Source of the DNA: Winkia neuii subsp. neuii DSM 8576
GTDB lineage: Bacteria; Actinomycetota; Actinomycetes; Actinomycetales; Actinomycetaceae
Assembly: GCF_000420405.1 (NCBI RefSeq)
Contig: NZ_ATUW01000002.1
Location: 248,001-312,000, forward strand
Direction of reading: 5' to 3'
Length of the DNA stretch: 64,000 nucleotides
Shown in pieces: positions 1 through 8,721 of the stretch; position 1 is the stretch's first letter; every line of letters starts with the position of its first letter. The notes beneath the pieces are model-generated. The model worked only from the letters and a program-made list of their open reading frames with translations. It ran no database searches and was not told where the DNA came from. The translations under genes and the position numbers were made by a program.

Positions 1-145
1 AGCCGGAAATGTAGCCTTCGCGCTCAAGGATGCCCGCAATAGCGAACTTCAACTTCGAGTAAGGCATAGACACCGACTGGTGGTGCGCCGAGTTAGCGTT
101 ACGCAGACGCGTTAGCATGTCTGCGATTGGGTCTGTCATAGTCAT
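1..145 (-). CDS. rpsH: 30S ribosomal protein S8, 5' part (3' end outside the window)
   Basis: Only the first 48 codons are present; they read [18 protein letters not shown], the standard actinobacterial S8 N-terminus. S8 is a primary 16S rRNA binder in the central domain of the small subunit and, in enteric bacteria, the spc-operon repressor. I chose ATG at 145 rather than the in-frame ATG at 139 because actinobacterial S8 usually begins MTMTDP. It lies 75 nt downstream of rpsZ in the same direction, so it continues the spc operon. The rest of the gene lies beyond position 1. Confidence 0.93.
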   Translation of the reverse strand, partial: MTMTDPIADMLTRLRNANSAHHQSVSMPYSKLKFAIAGILEREGYISG

Positions 146-220
146 ATTTTTGGGCCTTAGCCCTTCCTCTACGCGGTTTCCACACCACCCATTAGGCGGG
201 GGACCTGCGAAGTAGTCGTT

Positions 221-406
221 TTACCAGCTGCTCTTGGTTACGCCAGGGAGCTGACCTGCATGGGCCATCTCGCGTAGGCAGATGCGGCACAGGCCGAACT
301 TGCGGTACACGGAGCGGGGACGCCCGCAACGGTTGCACCGGGTGTAGGCGCGAACAGCAAACTTCTGCTTGCCGGCAGCCTTGTTCTTTAGTGCGGTCTT
401 CGCCAT
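221..406 (-). CDS. rpsZ: 30S ribosomal protein S14, type Z (zinc-binding)
   Basis: The product is 61 aa. It is the short zinc-containing S14 form, with the four metal ligands C24, C27, C40 and C43 arranged as two CxxC pairs (CNRC and CRIC). S14 assembles late into the 30S head. The short C+ form is the normal housekeeping version of S14 in the spc operon of Gram-positives; longer zinc-free paralogues usually sit elsewhere and are induced by zinc starvation. The gene follows rplE by 3 nt, so the two are translationally coupled. Confidence 0.96.
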   Translation of the reverse strand: MAKTALKNKAAGKQKFAVRAYTRCNRCGRPRSVYRKFGLCRICLREMAHAGQLPGVTKSSW

Positions 407-409
407 TTG

Positions 410-967
410 TCAGTCCTCCTTGAACGGGAAGCCGAGCTGACGCAGCAGCTCGCGGCCGTGCTCGTCGGTCTTCGCCGTAGTGACGACGGTGATATCCATG
501 CCGCGAACGCGGTCAATGTTATCCGGATCAATTTCGTGGAACATGGACTGTTCGGTTAGACCGAAGGTGTAGTTACCGTTGCCGTCAAACTGCTTCGCCG
601 ACAGACCGCGGAAGTCGCGGATACGGGGTAGAGCAGTCGAGAGCAGCCTGTCCAGGAACTCCCACATGCGGTCGCCACGAAGGGTGACGTGTGCGCCAAT
701 AGCCTGCCCTTCGCGCAGCTTGAACTGTGCGATGGACTTCTTAGCCTTGGTTACAGCTGGCTTCTGACCAGTGATGGCGGCCAGATCGCGGATCGCACCG
801 TCCATGAGCTTAGAATCACGGGCAGCTTCACCAACACCCATGTTCACAACGATCTTGGTAAGACCAGGAATCTGCATGGGGTTCTGGACGTCGAATTTCT
901 TTTCGAGGGCGGGAACAATTTCCTCGCGGTAGCGCGCTTTCAGGCGCGGGGTCTGAGTTTCAGTCAT
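410..967 (-). CDS. rplE: 50S ribosomal protein L5
   Basis: The product is 185 aa, the usual length. It has the L5 signatures [15 protein letters not shown] near residue 35, and a C-terminal [20 protein letters not shown] segment. L5 binds 5S rRNA with L18 and contacts the P-site tRNA. It lies between rplX and rpsZ with 2-3 nt gaps, as expected for the spc operon. Nothing in the sequence looks unusual. Confidence 0.97.
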   Translation of the reverse strand: MTETQTPRLKARYREEIVPALEKKFDVQNPMQIPGLTKIVVNMGVGEAARDSKLMDGAIRDLAAITGQKPAVTKAKKSIAQFKLREGQAIGAHVTLRGDRMWEFLDRLLSTALPRIRDFRGLSAKQFDGNGNYTFGLTEQSMFHEIDPDNIDRVRGMDITVVTTAKTDEHGRELLRQLGFPFKED

Positions 968-969
968 TC

Positions 970-1395
970 TCAGATATCCTTTCCGGTCGCCTTGTTGTAA
1001 CGAACACGCACAGTGCGAGTGCGCCCATCGCGCTCGACCTCTTCCTCGCGGAAGCCGACCTTGGCAGGCTTCTTGGTGGAAGGATCGACCAGGACTAGGT
1101 TGGACAGATCAATCGGCGCCTCGCGCTTCTCGATGCCCCCAGTTACCTGCCCCTGGGCGTTCTGGCCCTGCCGGACGTGGTGAGTGCGAACGTTTACGCC
1201 CTCGACCAGCGCACGGTTTTCCTTGGGAAATACCTTGAGCACGCGGCCCTGTTTGCCCTTGTCGCCAGGCGCGAGCGGCTTGAGGCCTTCGGCTTCGCGG
1301 CGCTTGTTGCGGGCTACTAGGCGAGCATCCTTAGGATCGGATGCGCGGCCTGCAATGACCTGCACCAGGTCACCTTTCTTGATCTTGGCTCCCAT
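970..1395 (-). CDS. rplX: 50S ribosomal protein L24 with an internal insertion
   Basis: The product is 141 aa, compared with about 100-115 aa for most bacterial L24. The N-terminus ([14 protein letters not shown]) and the KOW core ([25 protein letters not shown]) are canonical. Between them, roughly residues 17-43 form an extra, basic, probably helical segment rich in Arg, Ala and Lys. The insertion falls in the loop that normally reads SGKDKGK. L24 initiates 50S assembly by binding the 5' end of 23S rRNA, so the insertion would sit near rRNA. The gene abuts rplN directly. Confidence 0.95.
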   Translation of the reverse strand: MGAKIKKGDLVQVIAGRASDPKDARLVARNKRREAEGLKPLAPGDKGKQGRVLKVFPKENRALVEGVNVRTHHVRQGQNAQGQVTGGIEKREAPIDLSNLVLVDPSTKKPAKVGFREEEVERDGRTRTVRVRYNKATGKDI

Positions 1396-1767
1396 TTACA
1401 ACACCTCCGGTGCCAGCGAGATGATGCGCATGAACTTCTTATCGCGAAGTTCACGGCCGATCGGCCCGAAAATACGCGTCCCGCGGGGTTCTCCGTCCGT
1501 GTTCTTCAAGATCACGGCAGCATTTTCATCGAATCGAATGTAGGAACCATCGGGGCGGCGGCGTTCCTTCTTCGTGCGAACGACAACGGCCTTTACGACC
1601 TCGCCCTTCTTCACGTTGCCGCCGGGGATGGCGTCTTTGACGGTAGCGACGATCATGTCGCCGATACCGGCGTAGCGCCGACCCGAGCCACCGAGTACAC
1701 GGATGCAAAGCAGTTCCTTTGCACCGGTGTTGTCGGCGACCTTCAGTCGCGACTCCTGCTGAATCAT
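1396..1767 (-). CDS. rplN: 50S ribosomal protein L14
   Basis: The product is 123 aa, the family's normal length, starting [19 protein letters not shown]14 sits at the subunit interface beside L19 and binds the silencing factor RsfS. The ATG at 1767 is preceded by a clear AGGAG about 8 nt upstream. This is the first gene of the separate spc operon in this genome, because a 6.8 kb block splits it from rpsQ. It therefore needs its own promoter in 1768-2149. Confidence 0.97.
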   Translation of the reverse strand: MIQQESRLKVADNTGAKELLCIRVLGGSGRRYAGIGDMIVATVKDAIPGGNVKKGEVVKAVVVRTKKERRRPDGSYIRFDENAAVILKNTDGEPRGTRIFGPIGRELRDKKFMRIISLAPEVL

Positions 1768-2149
1768 TGAGTAATCTCCTGTCGTCGTGCCGGTTCTCTT
1801 TGGGCAGAGCCCGTGAGCCTAGCCGAACGTATCTGTACTATTGCGCACCCAAACTCCTGAGAGGTGAGTCGCAGACTCGGGCACAATCCGTGCCAGGTCT
1901 CTGCAAAACTCACGTCGTAGGCTTTGCCTGAGCGGCCGAACTATTGGCAGTCCGGCACTTCTACTAGAAAAATCCCAGTAGACACGCAACTCAACTAGCC
2001 TACCGACTTGCGTCTACAAATAAAACCACTGCGCCTTAAATACCGCATGTGCCTTTGCTCACCAAACGTGCTGGCTAAATGGGCTTTAGTTCCGAAGCCT
2101 CCAGTTACACACTATGGCCAGGGCAAGTGAGCTATGACAATATACAAAC
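1768..2149. other. Divergent intergenic region between rplN and the HAD gene
   Basis: This 382-nt stretch separates rplN (minus) from the HAD phosphatase gene (plus). I find no convincing reading frame in it. It must carry the spc-operon promoter. The best minus-strand candidates are weak: a TTGCGT and a TAGTAG hexamer 17 nt apart around 1965-1995, and a TAGGCT hexamer (TAnnnT) near 2000. None is good enough to call. No Shine-Dalgarno sequence precedes the plus-strand ATG at 2150, and a TATACA hexamer ends 3 nt before it. Confidence 0.4.
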
Positions 2150-2968
2150 ATGCGCAAACTCGTATTTCTAGACGTCGACGGCACGCTGATAGATTCCACA
2201 CAAGAAGTTCCCGAATCGACAAAGGATGCCTGCCTGCACGCCGCCGCGGCCGGACACAGACTCGTTATGTGCACGGGACGCTCTTTGCCCGAGGTCTACC
2301 CCTGGCTTTGGGACCTGGGATTTTCCGGGTTAGTCGGAGCTAACGGCACGTACATTCAATTCGACGGCGAGGTGTTGCAAGACGTACGCATCCCAGACGA
2401 AGAAATTCGCGAAATCTCCGAATACATCAATTCCGTGGGCGGATATTGGATTTGGCAGGGCCCTGACCGGATTATGCCCTCGCAAGCCTTTATCGATTCC
2501 TATTCTGGGGCAGGTGCGGATCGCATTGCGGGCGACTGGGGGCCTTATCTAAAACAGGTCGAACCCTACTTGCGAACAGGAACTCCTAGTTCTTGCGCAA
2601 AATGCACCTTCACTTTGCCGCCGACCGCCTCCGCTTCCCTAGCGGACGTTATATCCCACTTTGGAAGTCGTTTCACTATCGTAGCTGGCTCAGTTACCGC
2701 CGAGGGTACCGAGGGCGGCGAATTAGTACCTGCGGGAGTTTCCAAAGGCAGCGGCGTTCAGGCGGTAGCCACCCACCTCGGCATCCCACTCTCCGACACT
2801 GTAGGTATCGGCGACAGCGCCAACGATGGTCCCATGATGAAGAAAGTGGGCACTCCAATCGCGATGGGCAATGCGATTGCCGAAATTAAAGATATGTGCA
2901 AATGGACCTCTACCTCGATATATGAGAATGGCATTAAAAATGCATTCCGATATCTTGGACTAATTTAG
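2150..2968 (+). CDS. Cof-type HAD-IIB family hydrolase
   Basis: The product is 272 aa. HAD motif I is DVDGTL (D8 nucleophile, D10 acid/base), motif II is the T of CTGRS (T42), motif III is probably K199, and motif IV is GDSANDGPMM (D222 and D226). The long insert between motifs II and III is the type IIB cap. Cof-type enzymes are cytosolic phosphatases that act on sugar phosphates, phosphorylated cofactor intermediates or FMN; the substrate cannot be read from sequence. The ATG has no visible Shine-Dalgarno, so it may be translated from a very short leader. It is the first gene of the plus-strand block inserted between rplN and rpsQ. Confidence 0.9.
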   Translation: MRKLVFLDVDGTLIDSTQEVPESTKDACLHAAAAGHRLVMCTGRSLPEVYPWLWDLGFSGLVGANGTYIQFDGEVLQDVRIPDEEIREISEYINSVGGYWIWQGPDRIMPSQAFIDSYSGAGADRIAGDWGPYLKQVEPYLRTGTPSSCAKCTFTLPPTASASLADVISHFGSRFTIVAGSVTAEGTEGGELVPAGVSKGSGVQAVATHLGIPLSDTVGIGDSANDGPMMKKVGTPIAMGNAIAEIKDMCKWTSTSIYENGIKNAFRYLGLI

Positions 2969-2977
2969 TGATCTACG

Positions 2978-2999
2978 CCAAATAAACTTTCTTATTTGG
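2978..2999 (+). terminator. Weak hairpin after the HAD gene
   Basis: A perfect 8-bp inverted repeat (CCAAATAA and TTATTTGG) with a 6-nt loop begins 9 nt after the HAD stop codon. The stem is A/T-rich and no U-tract follows, so it is at best a weak terminator. It could instead be an upstream element of the aspA promoter. Confidence 0.3.
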
Positions 3000-3047
3000 G
3001 ACTCAAGACGCCTCTGCGGCGAAATTGGTCGTTTAGACTTATGCCAT

Positions 3048-3079
3048 GCCGCACATATGCGGCTGTCGCATTTGTGCGA
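3048..3079 (+). promoter_or_regulatory. Tandem palindromes in the aspA upstream region
   Basis: Two short palindromes with the same architecture lie side by side. The first is GCCGCA, 4 nt, TGCGGC at 3048-3063. The second is TCGCA, 4 nt, TGCGA at 3066-3079. Both fit YCGCA-N4-TGCGR, and their centres are 17 bp apart. They end 27 nt before the aspA ATG, where a regulator would control promoter access. No regulator can be assigned. Confidence 0.45.
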
Positions 3080-3106
3080 TAACTAACTAATTCAGTAGAG
3101 GAAATT

Positions 3107-4531
3107 ATGTCTCGAGTCGAAGAAGACCTTATCGGCACCAAAGAGATCGACGATCAGAATTTCTACGGCGTACACACCGCTAGGGCCGTGGAAAACTTCC
3201 AGATTTCTGGAAAGAAGATCAAGGATGTTCCCGAATTCGTTAGGGCAATGGTGCAGGTCAAAAAGGCCTGCGCACTGGCGAACATGGCCTGCCACGCACT
3301 TCCAGACGAAGTCGGTCAGGCAATAGTGAAAGCTTGCGATCTAGTGTTGCAGCAAGGGCGCTGCATGGATCAGTTCCCCATCGACGTGTTCCAGGGCGGC
3401 GCTGGCACTTCGGTGAACATGAACACGAATGAGGTAATCGCCAATCTCGCCCTCGAAACCATGGGACTTCCCAAGGGGCGTTACGACGTTGTAAACCCCA
3501 ACGATCACGTAAACAAATCCCAATCCACTAACGATGCCTATCCCACCGGATTCCGCATGGCTGTCTACGCGCTGAAGCAGAAGCTAACAGATCAGCTCGA
3601 GCAGCTCATCGAATCGTTCGGAAAGAAGGGCAACGAATTTGACGACGTGCTCAAGATGGGACGCACCCAGCTCCAAGATGCGGTACCTATGACCCTGGGA
3701 CAAGAATTCCACGGGTACGAGCACAACCTAACCGAAGATCTCAAGACCATCGAGTTCGCCACCGAGCTTTTACTTCAGGTAAACCTCGGTGCTACAGCTA
3801 TTGGCACCGGTGTAAACACTCCCCCGGGATACGCAAAAGCTGCTGCTGAAAAGCTTGCCGAGGTAACCGGCTACAAGGTTGTGTCCTCGCCCGACCTGAT
3901 CGAGGCCACCTACGACAATGGTGCCTACGTGATGGTGCATGCCGCCCTCAACAGGCTGGCAATGAAGCTGTCCAAGATCTGCAACGACTTGCGCCTGCTA
4001 GCCTCTGGACCGCGTGCCGGCCTAAAGGAAATCAATCTGCCCGAGCTTCAGGCTGGTTCTTCAATCATGCCCGCGAAGGTAAATCCCGTAATTCCCGAGG
4101 TCGTAAACCAGGCTTGCTTCAAAGTTTTCGGGAACAACACCACCGTCATGTTTGCTGCGGAGGCGGGCCAGCTGGAACTGAATGTCATGGAGCCTGCACT
4201 GGCCGCCTCAATGTTCGAGTCGCTCCAGTTGCTGACCAACGCCTGCAAGACCTTGCGCGAGCGCTGCATCGACGGCATCACTGCCAACCGCGAGCGCTGC
4301 TACAACTACGTCATGAATTCGATCGGCATAGTAACGTACTTCAACGACGTGATCGGCCACGCTGCCGGCGATCAGATCGGCAAGGAATGCGCTGCCACTG
4401 GCAAGTCGGTAAAGGAAGTGATCCTCGAAAAGGGCTTATTGTCTGAAGAGCAGATTGATCAGATCTTGGCTCCCGAGAACTTGATGCACCCGCACTATTC
4501 GGGCAAGTTCTACGGCAAAGACGAAAAATAA
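3107..4531 (+). CDS. aspA: Aspartate ammonia-lyase (aspartase)
   Basis: The product is 474 aa, close to the 478 aa E. coli enzyme. Aspartase converts L-aspartate to fumarate and ammonia in the cytosol, feeding fumarate respiration or the reductive TCA branch. The superfamily signature [11 protein letters not shown] lies at residues 317-327 with the catalytic Ser at 318, and [10 protein letters not shown] is at 101-110. The IPEVVNQ sequence right after the signature is typical of aspartase; class II fumarases also share the superfamily fold, so a fumarase is the main alternative. A good GAGG ribosome site precedes the ATG. The symporter gene follows 28 nt later, making an aspartate uptake and catabolism operon likely. 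Confidence 0.93.
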   Translation: MSRVEEDLIGTKEIDDQNFYGVHTARAVENFQISGKKIKDVPEFVRAMVQVKKACALANMACHALPDEVGQAIVKACDLVLQQGRCMDQFPIDVFQGGAGTSVNMNTNEVIANLALETMGLPKGRYDVVNPNDHVNKSQSTNDAYPTGFRMAVYALKQKLTDQLEQLIESFGKKGNEFDDVLKMGRTQLQDAVPMTLGQEFHGYEHNLTEDLKTIEFATELLLQVNLGATAIGTGVNTPPGYAKAAAEKLAEVTGYKVVSSPDLIEATYDNGAYVMVHAALNRLAMKLSKICNDLRLLASGPRAGLKEINLPELQAGSSIMPAKVNPVIPEVVNQACFKVFGNNTTVMFAAEAGQLELNVMEPALAASMFESLQLLTNACKTLRERCIDGITANRERCYNYVMNSIGIVTYFNDVIGHAAGDQIGKECAATGKSVKEVILEKGLLSEEQIDQILAPENLMHPHYSGKFYGKDEK

Positions 4532-4559
4532 AGTACCAGATTTCCCCGGAGTTAGAAAA

Positions 4560-5927
4560 ATGGAATCTAAGACTAAGTCTGCGGGCGAGGGCGAGGTGTC
4601 TTCGTCGGTAAAGTCAACCAAAGCTCCTTCTAACAACAAGATGAAATGGCTTTTCATCGCGGTAATAGTTGGAGTCGTGGCCGGTATTGCAGTCGGCTCA
4701 ATTTTTGGCGAAAAAGTTGTGGGTCTGGCCTTCTTGGGGTCAGCCTTTGTAGGCCTAATCAAGATGATGGTGCCCGCCATTATCTTCTGCACGATTGTGC
4801 AGGGTGTGGGTTCGGTTAAAGCTGCCGCTACCGTTGGCAAGATCGGCGGCATTGCCCTGGTCTACTTCATAACCATGACTACTTTTGCGCTCGGCATTGG
4901 CCTTGCGGTCGGTAACTTTGTGAAGGCTGGGACCGGGCTGAACCTCGAGAATCTTCACTATGAGGTTCAGAAGAAAGCTGAGGGGCCTGGTGGGCTCGTC
5001 GGTTTCATACAGGGGCTTATTCCCGAATCCGTATTTGCGCCACTGGTATCCCATAACGTGCTGCAGGTGTTGATAGTGGCACTGCTAGTTGGTTTTGCCC
5101 TGCTAGGCATGGGCAAGGCCGGCGAACCCGTGTTGCAACTGGTTGGCTCCGTACAAAAAATCGTTTTCAAGATCATGGGCTGGATCTTGTGGCTCGCCCC
5201 TATTGGCGCTTTTGGTGCCATGGCGGGAGTAATGGCCACAACCGGTTGGAAGGCAGTGCTCGCACTGGCGAAGCTGATACTGACTTACTACGCCACCTGC
5301 GCCATATTCATCTTCTTGGTGCTCGGAGTTATGCTAAAGATCTTCACCGGGCTTTCGATTGGCAAACTTTTCAAGTATTTAGCCAACGAACTGGTGATCG
5401 TGCTGGCTACTTCCTCCTCCGAGACCGGCCTGCCCCACCTGATGCAAAAGCTCGAGCACATGGGCGTTGAAAAGGCCACCGTCGGACTGGTTATTCCCAC
5501 GGGTTACTCCTTCAATTTGGACGGCTCGTCCATGTATGTGACCATGTGCGCGATCTTCATTTCTGACGCAATGAACAAGCCCATGGGGCTAGGCGAACAG
5601 ATCGGCCTTTTGGTGTTTTTGATTATCGCCTCTAAGGGCATTGCAGGGGTCACCGGGGCTGGACTGGCAACGCTTGCCGCAGGCCTCGAAACCTACCGGC
5701 CCGAACTAGTCGATGGGGTTTCCCTGATTGTGGGCATCGATCGCCTGATGGATGAGGCGCGCACGCTGACCAACTTCATTGGCAACGCTGTTGCAACTTT
5801 GATCGTGGCGACTTGGACTCACACGCTCGACAAGAAACGGGTTGCCGAGACATTGGATGGCAAGCACCCGTTCATTTACAACCAGGAAGAGGACGAAATA
5901 GAGCAAACGCAAAGCGTTCCCGCCTAA
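4560..5927 (+). CDS. Dicarboxylate/amino acid:cation symporter (DAACS family)
   Basis: The product is 455 aa with about eight membrane helices plus re-entrant loops. The hallmark hairpin SSSET is at 285-289, NLDGSS (NMDGT equivalent) at 319-324, and the substrate-binding helix DRLMDEARTLTN at 394-405. D394, D398, R401, T402 and N405 line up with D390, D394, R397, T398 and N401 of GltPh, which points to an acidic substrate such as aspartate, glutamate or a C4-dicarboxylate. The first 27 residues are a charged cytoplasmic extension. Position behind aspA suggests aspartate import or aspartate/fumarate-linked flux. A strong terminator follows. Confidence 0.92.
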   Translation: MESKTKSAGEGEVSSSVKSTKAPSNNKMKWLFIAVIVGVVAGIAVGSIFGEKVVGLAFLGSAFVGLIKMMVPAIIFCTIVQGVGSVKAAATVGKIGGIALVYFITMTTFALGIGLAVGNFVKAGTGLNLENLHYEVQKKAEGPGGLVGFIQGLIPESVFAPLVSHNVLQVLIVALLVGFALLGMGKAGEPVLQLVGSVQKIVFKIMGWILWLAPIGAFGAMAGVMATTGWKAVLALAKLILTYYATCAIFIFLVLGVMLKIFTGLSIGKLFKYLANELVIVLATSSSETGLPHLMQKLEHMGVEKATVGLVIPTGYSFNLDGSSMYVTMCAIFISDAMNKPMGLGEQIGLLVFLIIASKGIAGVTGAGLATLAAGLETYRPELVDGVSLIVGIDRLMDEARTLTNFIGNAVATLIVATWTHTLDKKRVAETLDGKHPFIYNQEEDEIEQTQSVPA

Positions 5928-5941
5928 GCGTTTTCTATCGA

Positions 5942-5970
5942 CTGGGGGGGCAGGTTTTCCTGCCCCCCAG
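5942..5970 (+). terminator. Intrinsic terminator of the aspA-symporter operon
   Basis: A G/C-rich hairpin has arms CTGGGGGGGCAGG and CCTGCCCCCCAG with a TTTT loop and one bulged G. A T-rich stretch follows. It begins 15 nt after the symporter stop codon. Confidence 0.85.
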
Positions 5971-6135
5971 GTATTTAATTGAGTTTTAATTCTTATATAT
6001 TTACCACTTTTGGAAGGCACCCACTATTTTTACCTTTCAGCACTTTCCTCTTACCTTTTTCGTTACTGAGCCAGAATAATTATGGCGTTTATTTAGCATA
6101 GTTAAATCGGTAGTCTTCCAAAGACTGAACACCAA

Positions 6136-6179
6136 TTTACCTTTTATTCACCTTTTCTAGAGTTTTGGTTCACCCCTAC
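6136..6179 (+). promoter_or_regulatory. PhoP-box-like 11-bp direct repeats
   Basis: Units TTTACCTTTTA (6136-6146) and TTCACCTTTTC (6147-6157) are consecutive 11-mers. A third TTCACC starts at 6169, exactly two 11-bp steps later. Further TTACCTTT copies occur at 6030 and 6051. TTCACC repeats at 11-bp spacing are the established form of actinobacterial PhoP (phosphate-responsive) boxes. They lie 32-75 nt before the ATG of a phytase-like surface protein, which is a logical target. A possible -10 (TTTATT, 6185-6190) follows closely. The assignment is inferred. Confidence 0.5.
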
Positions 6180-6210
6180 GGGGTTTTATTGAACTATCTA
6201 GGAAAGGAAC

Positions 6211-8721
6211 ATGATGAATTTTTTGCGTCGTCCCCTCGCCGTTTCGGCCTGCCTGGCGTTTGCCGGAGCCCTTCCGCTCTCGGCCACAGCCTCCGAAGAT
6301 GCCCCTTTTGGGCGCGTGGCAACCTACCCCGTCTACCAGAATGTCCCTAAAGATGTAGATCCGAAGGCCGAGACTAACGCCGAGATATCTACTGTTACCG
6401 CAGACGGCAACACGCTAATCTACACCGACGCGGCCGGAAAACGCATCGGCTTTCTAGACATAACAGATCCCTCCCACCCTAAGGGTGCCGGCTCCTATGA
6501 TCTAGCCCAGAACGGGCACGCCGACGACCAACCTACCTCGGTTGCAGCATACGGAAAGTATGTGCTCGTAGTGATCGATCAATCGGGCCAAGACTTCTCG
6601 CACCCGGCTGGCCGGCTCGACGTGCTAGAAGCTGCAACGCGAAAAAAGGTTGCTTCCATTGACCTGAAAGGCCAGCCCGATTCTATTGCAATCTCTCCCG
6701 ACGGCAAGTACGCAGCCATTGCTATCGAAAATCAGCGCGACGAGGACGCAGGCGACGGCGGCCTGCCGCAGCTGCCGGCAGGCTTCGTACAGGTGATCGA
6801 CCTGGCAGGCAGCCCCTCTTCTTGGCAGGCTGAGCCCATCAATTTTACTGACAAAGACGGCAAGCCACTTCCCCAAATCGCAAAAGCAGGCTGGGACACT
6901 CCAGAAGATCCGGAGCCTGAATACGTTTCGATCAACTCGAACAACCAGCTAGCCGTAACGGTTCAGGAAAACAACGGGGTGGCGATCATCGACCTACCCA
7001 CCCGCAAGATCACCGCCGCCTTCAGCGCGGGCAAGGTTAACCTGGACGGCATCGACACGAAGAAGGACGGTCTTATCGAGGCCTCAGGATCTTTGCGCGA
7101 AGTTCCACGCGAACCAGATGCCATCGGCTGGATCGACGGCACTCACGTGGCTACAGCCAACGAGGGCGATTGGAAGGGGGGCTCGCGAGGTTGGACCATA
7201 TTCGACACTGACGGAAAGATAGTTTGGGATTCCGGTACCGAAATCGAGGATCTGGCCACAAGCTACGGTCTTCACAACGAAAAGCGTGCGGGCAAGAAAG
7301 GCCCTGAGCCCGAGGGCCTGGCTATAGCAAACTACGGGGGCACGCCCTATGCATTTGTGGCCTCTGAACGTTCCAATTTTGTTGCAGTTTACGACGTTTC
7401 CGACGCCTCTCACCCGCTCTTCAAACAGACACTTTTTACTACCAACGGACCTGAGGGCGTCCTCCCAATCCCTAAGAGCAATACTTTGGCGATCTCGTCA
7501 GAGGTCGACAACGCAAAAAACAATGTGCGGGCTTCGGTTGGCCTGTACCAACTTGGAGCTGAAGAACCTGCCCACCTCACCTCTAAGATCCAAGATGGGG
7601 CGCCCATCGGGTGGACTGCTCTATCAGGACTCAGCCCAAATCCAAAGGATCCAACAAGGCTATATGCAATTTCAGACGATGCACTGGCAGAGCCCTATAT
7701 CTACACCATCGAAAATATTGGCTCACATCCAACAATTTCGGGCAGAATCACCGTGACCGATTCTGGTGAACCGGCCTCGTTAGACCTGGAGGGCATTGCC
7801 GCGCGCCAGGAGGGCGGATTCTGGTTAGCTAACGAGGGCAAAAAAGGATCCGAAAACGCCCTGATTCGCACGGACCAGGCTGGGCATATCGTTGAGCGGG
7901 TAACGCTTCCTTCCGAAGTTAGCAAGAAGGTTGGAAAGTGGGGGCTCGAGGGAGTCGCTGCCGCCGGCACTGGCGAGGACGAGGTCCTCTACGTGGCTCT
8001 GCAGCGCCCGCTCTGGAAAAATCCCACGCAAAAGCCGCTCGAATTTGCAGAAGGCAACAGCGCACGTATAGGCCGCTATCAGGTATCCACCAAGACGTGG
8101 AGTTGGTATTCCTATCCACTAGAAGACACAAGCACGAAGGGCGATTGGATCGGGCTTTCCGACATCGCGATCGTCGATAACAATACGTTGGCAGTAATCG
8201 AACGCGACAAACAAAACGGACCTAAAGCCGCCCTCAAACAGCTGCAGACCGTTTCACTAGACAGAGCCGGCGGTACTGACAAACCAACGCCTCTAACAAA
8301 GAATGGGCCGGGGTTAGATCTGCGGGGGCCGGCCGGCAAATACCACGGTTGGATGCAGGAAAAATTCGAAGGACTCGCAGTAACTCCGACTTGCGATTTC
8401 TACGTAGCTACCGACAACGATGGTCTAAAAGATGCCTCCGGGGAAACCTACTTTTTCAAGGCAACTACCGTAAAGGATTTGCTTGGCAGGGATAGCTGCA
8501 TGCCTTCGCCAGCACCGGGCAAGAAAGACACAGGTACCACCTCACCTACCGCCGCACCAGAAACTTCCGAAGCACCTGCTTCGAAAGCACCAAAGCAGGC
8601 GAATCATTCCGCACGGGCTGGTTCGCACCTAGCGAGGACCGGGGCGCCCACCGCAGCACTGCTACTAGCTGCGCTGTCCCTCACTGCAACAGGCATCGTT
8701 GCCTACCGCAAGCGCTCCTAA
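6211..8721 (+). CDS. Sortase-anchored surface protein with beta-propeller and phytase-like esterase domains
   Basis: The product is 836 aa. A signal peptide (FLRRPLAVSACLAFAGALPL, cleavage near ATAS) starts it. The middle (about 40-430) looks like a choice-of-anchor-I type beta-propeller, with repeated FLDITDPSHP, VYDVSDASHP and ANEGDW motifs. About 445-760 matches the esterase-like activity of phytase family, with GLSPNP, LEGIAAR and EGLAVTPTCDFYVATDN. After a Pro/Thr/Ala-rich spacer comes the sorting signal LARTG (807-811), a hydrophobic helix and a basic tail. It is therefore wall-anchored. It probably releases phosphate or cleaves phosphoesters outside the cell, consistent with the PhoP-like boxes upstream, but the substrate is unproven. 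Its stop codon overlaps the convergent small gene by 4 nt. Confidence 0.85.
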   Translation: MMNFLRRPLAVSACLAFAGALPLSATASEDAPFGRVATYPVYQNVPKDVDPKAETNAEISTVTADGNTLIYTDAAGKRIGFLDITDPSHPKGAGSYDLAQNGHADDQPTSVAAYGKYVLVVIDQSGQDFSHPAGRLDVLEAATRKKVASIDLKGQPDSIAISPDGKYAAIAIENQRDEDAGDGGLPQLPAGFVQVIDLAGSPSSWQAEPINFTDKDGKPLPQIAKAGWDTPEDPEPEYVSINSNNQLAVTVQENNGVAIIDLPTRKITAAFSAGKVNLDGIDTKKDGLIEASGSLREVPREPDAIGWIDGTHVATANEGDWKGGSRGWTIFDTDGKIVWDSGTEIEDLATSYGLHNEKRAGKKGPEPEGLAIANYGGTPYAFVASERSNFVAVYDVSDASHPLFKQTLFTTNGPEGVLPIPKSNTLAISSEVDNAKNNVRASVGLYQLGAEEPAHLTSKIQDGAPIGWTALSGLSPNPKDPTRLYAISDDALAEPYIYTIENIGSHPTISGRITVTDSGEPASLDLEGIAARQEGGFWLANEGKKGSENALIRTDQAGHIVERVTLPSEVSKKVGKWGLEGVAAAGTGEDEVLYVALQRPLWKNPTQKPLEFAEGNSARIGRYQVSTKTWSWYSYPLEDTSTKGDWIGLSDIAIVDNNTLAVIERDKQNGPKAALKQLQTVSLDRAGGTDKPTPLTKNGPGLDLRGPAGKYHGWMQEKFEGLAVTPTCDFYVATDNDGLKDASGETYFFKATTVKDLLGRDSCMPSPAPGKKDTGTTSPTAAPETSEAPASKAPKQANHSARAGSHLARTGAPTAALLLAALSLTATGIVAYRKRS

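Noticed and set aside
3107-4531. Class II fumarase instead of aspartase
   Set aside because: The [11 protein letters not shown] signature is shared, but the overall length, [14 protein letters not shown] stretch and linkage to an acidic amino acid/dicarboxylate symporter fit aspartase better.
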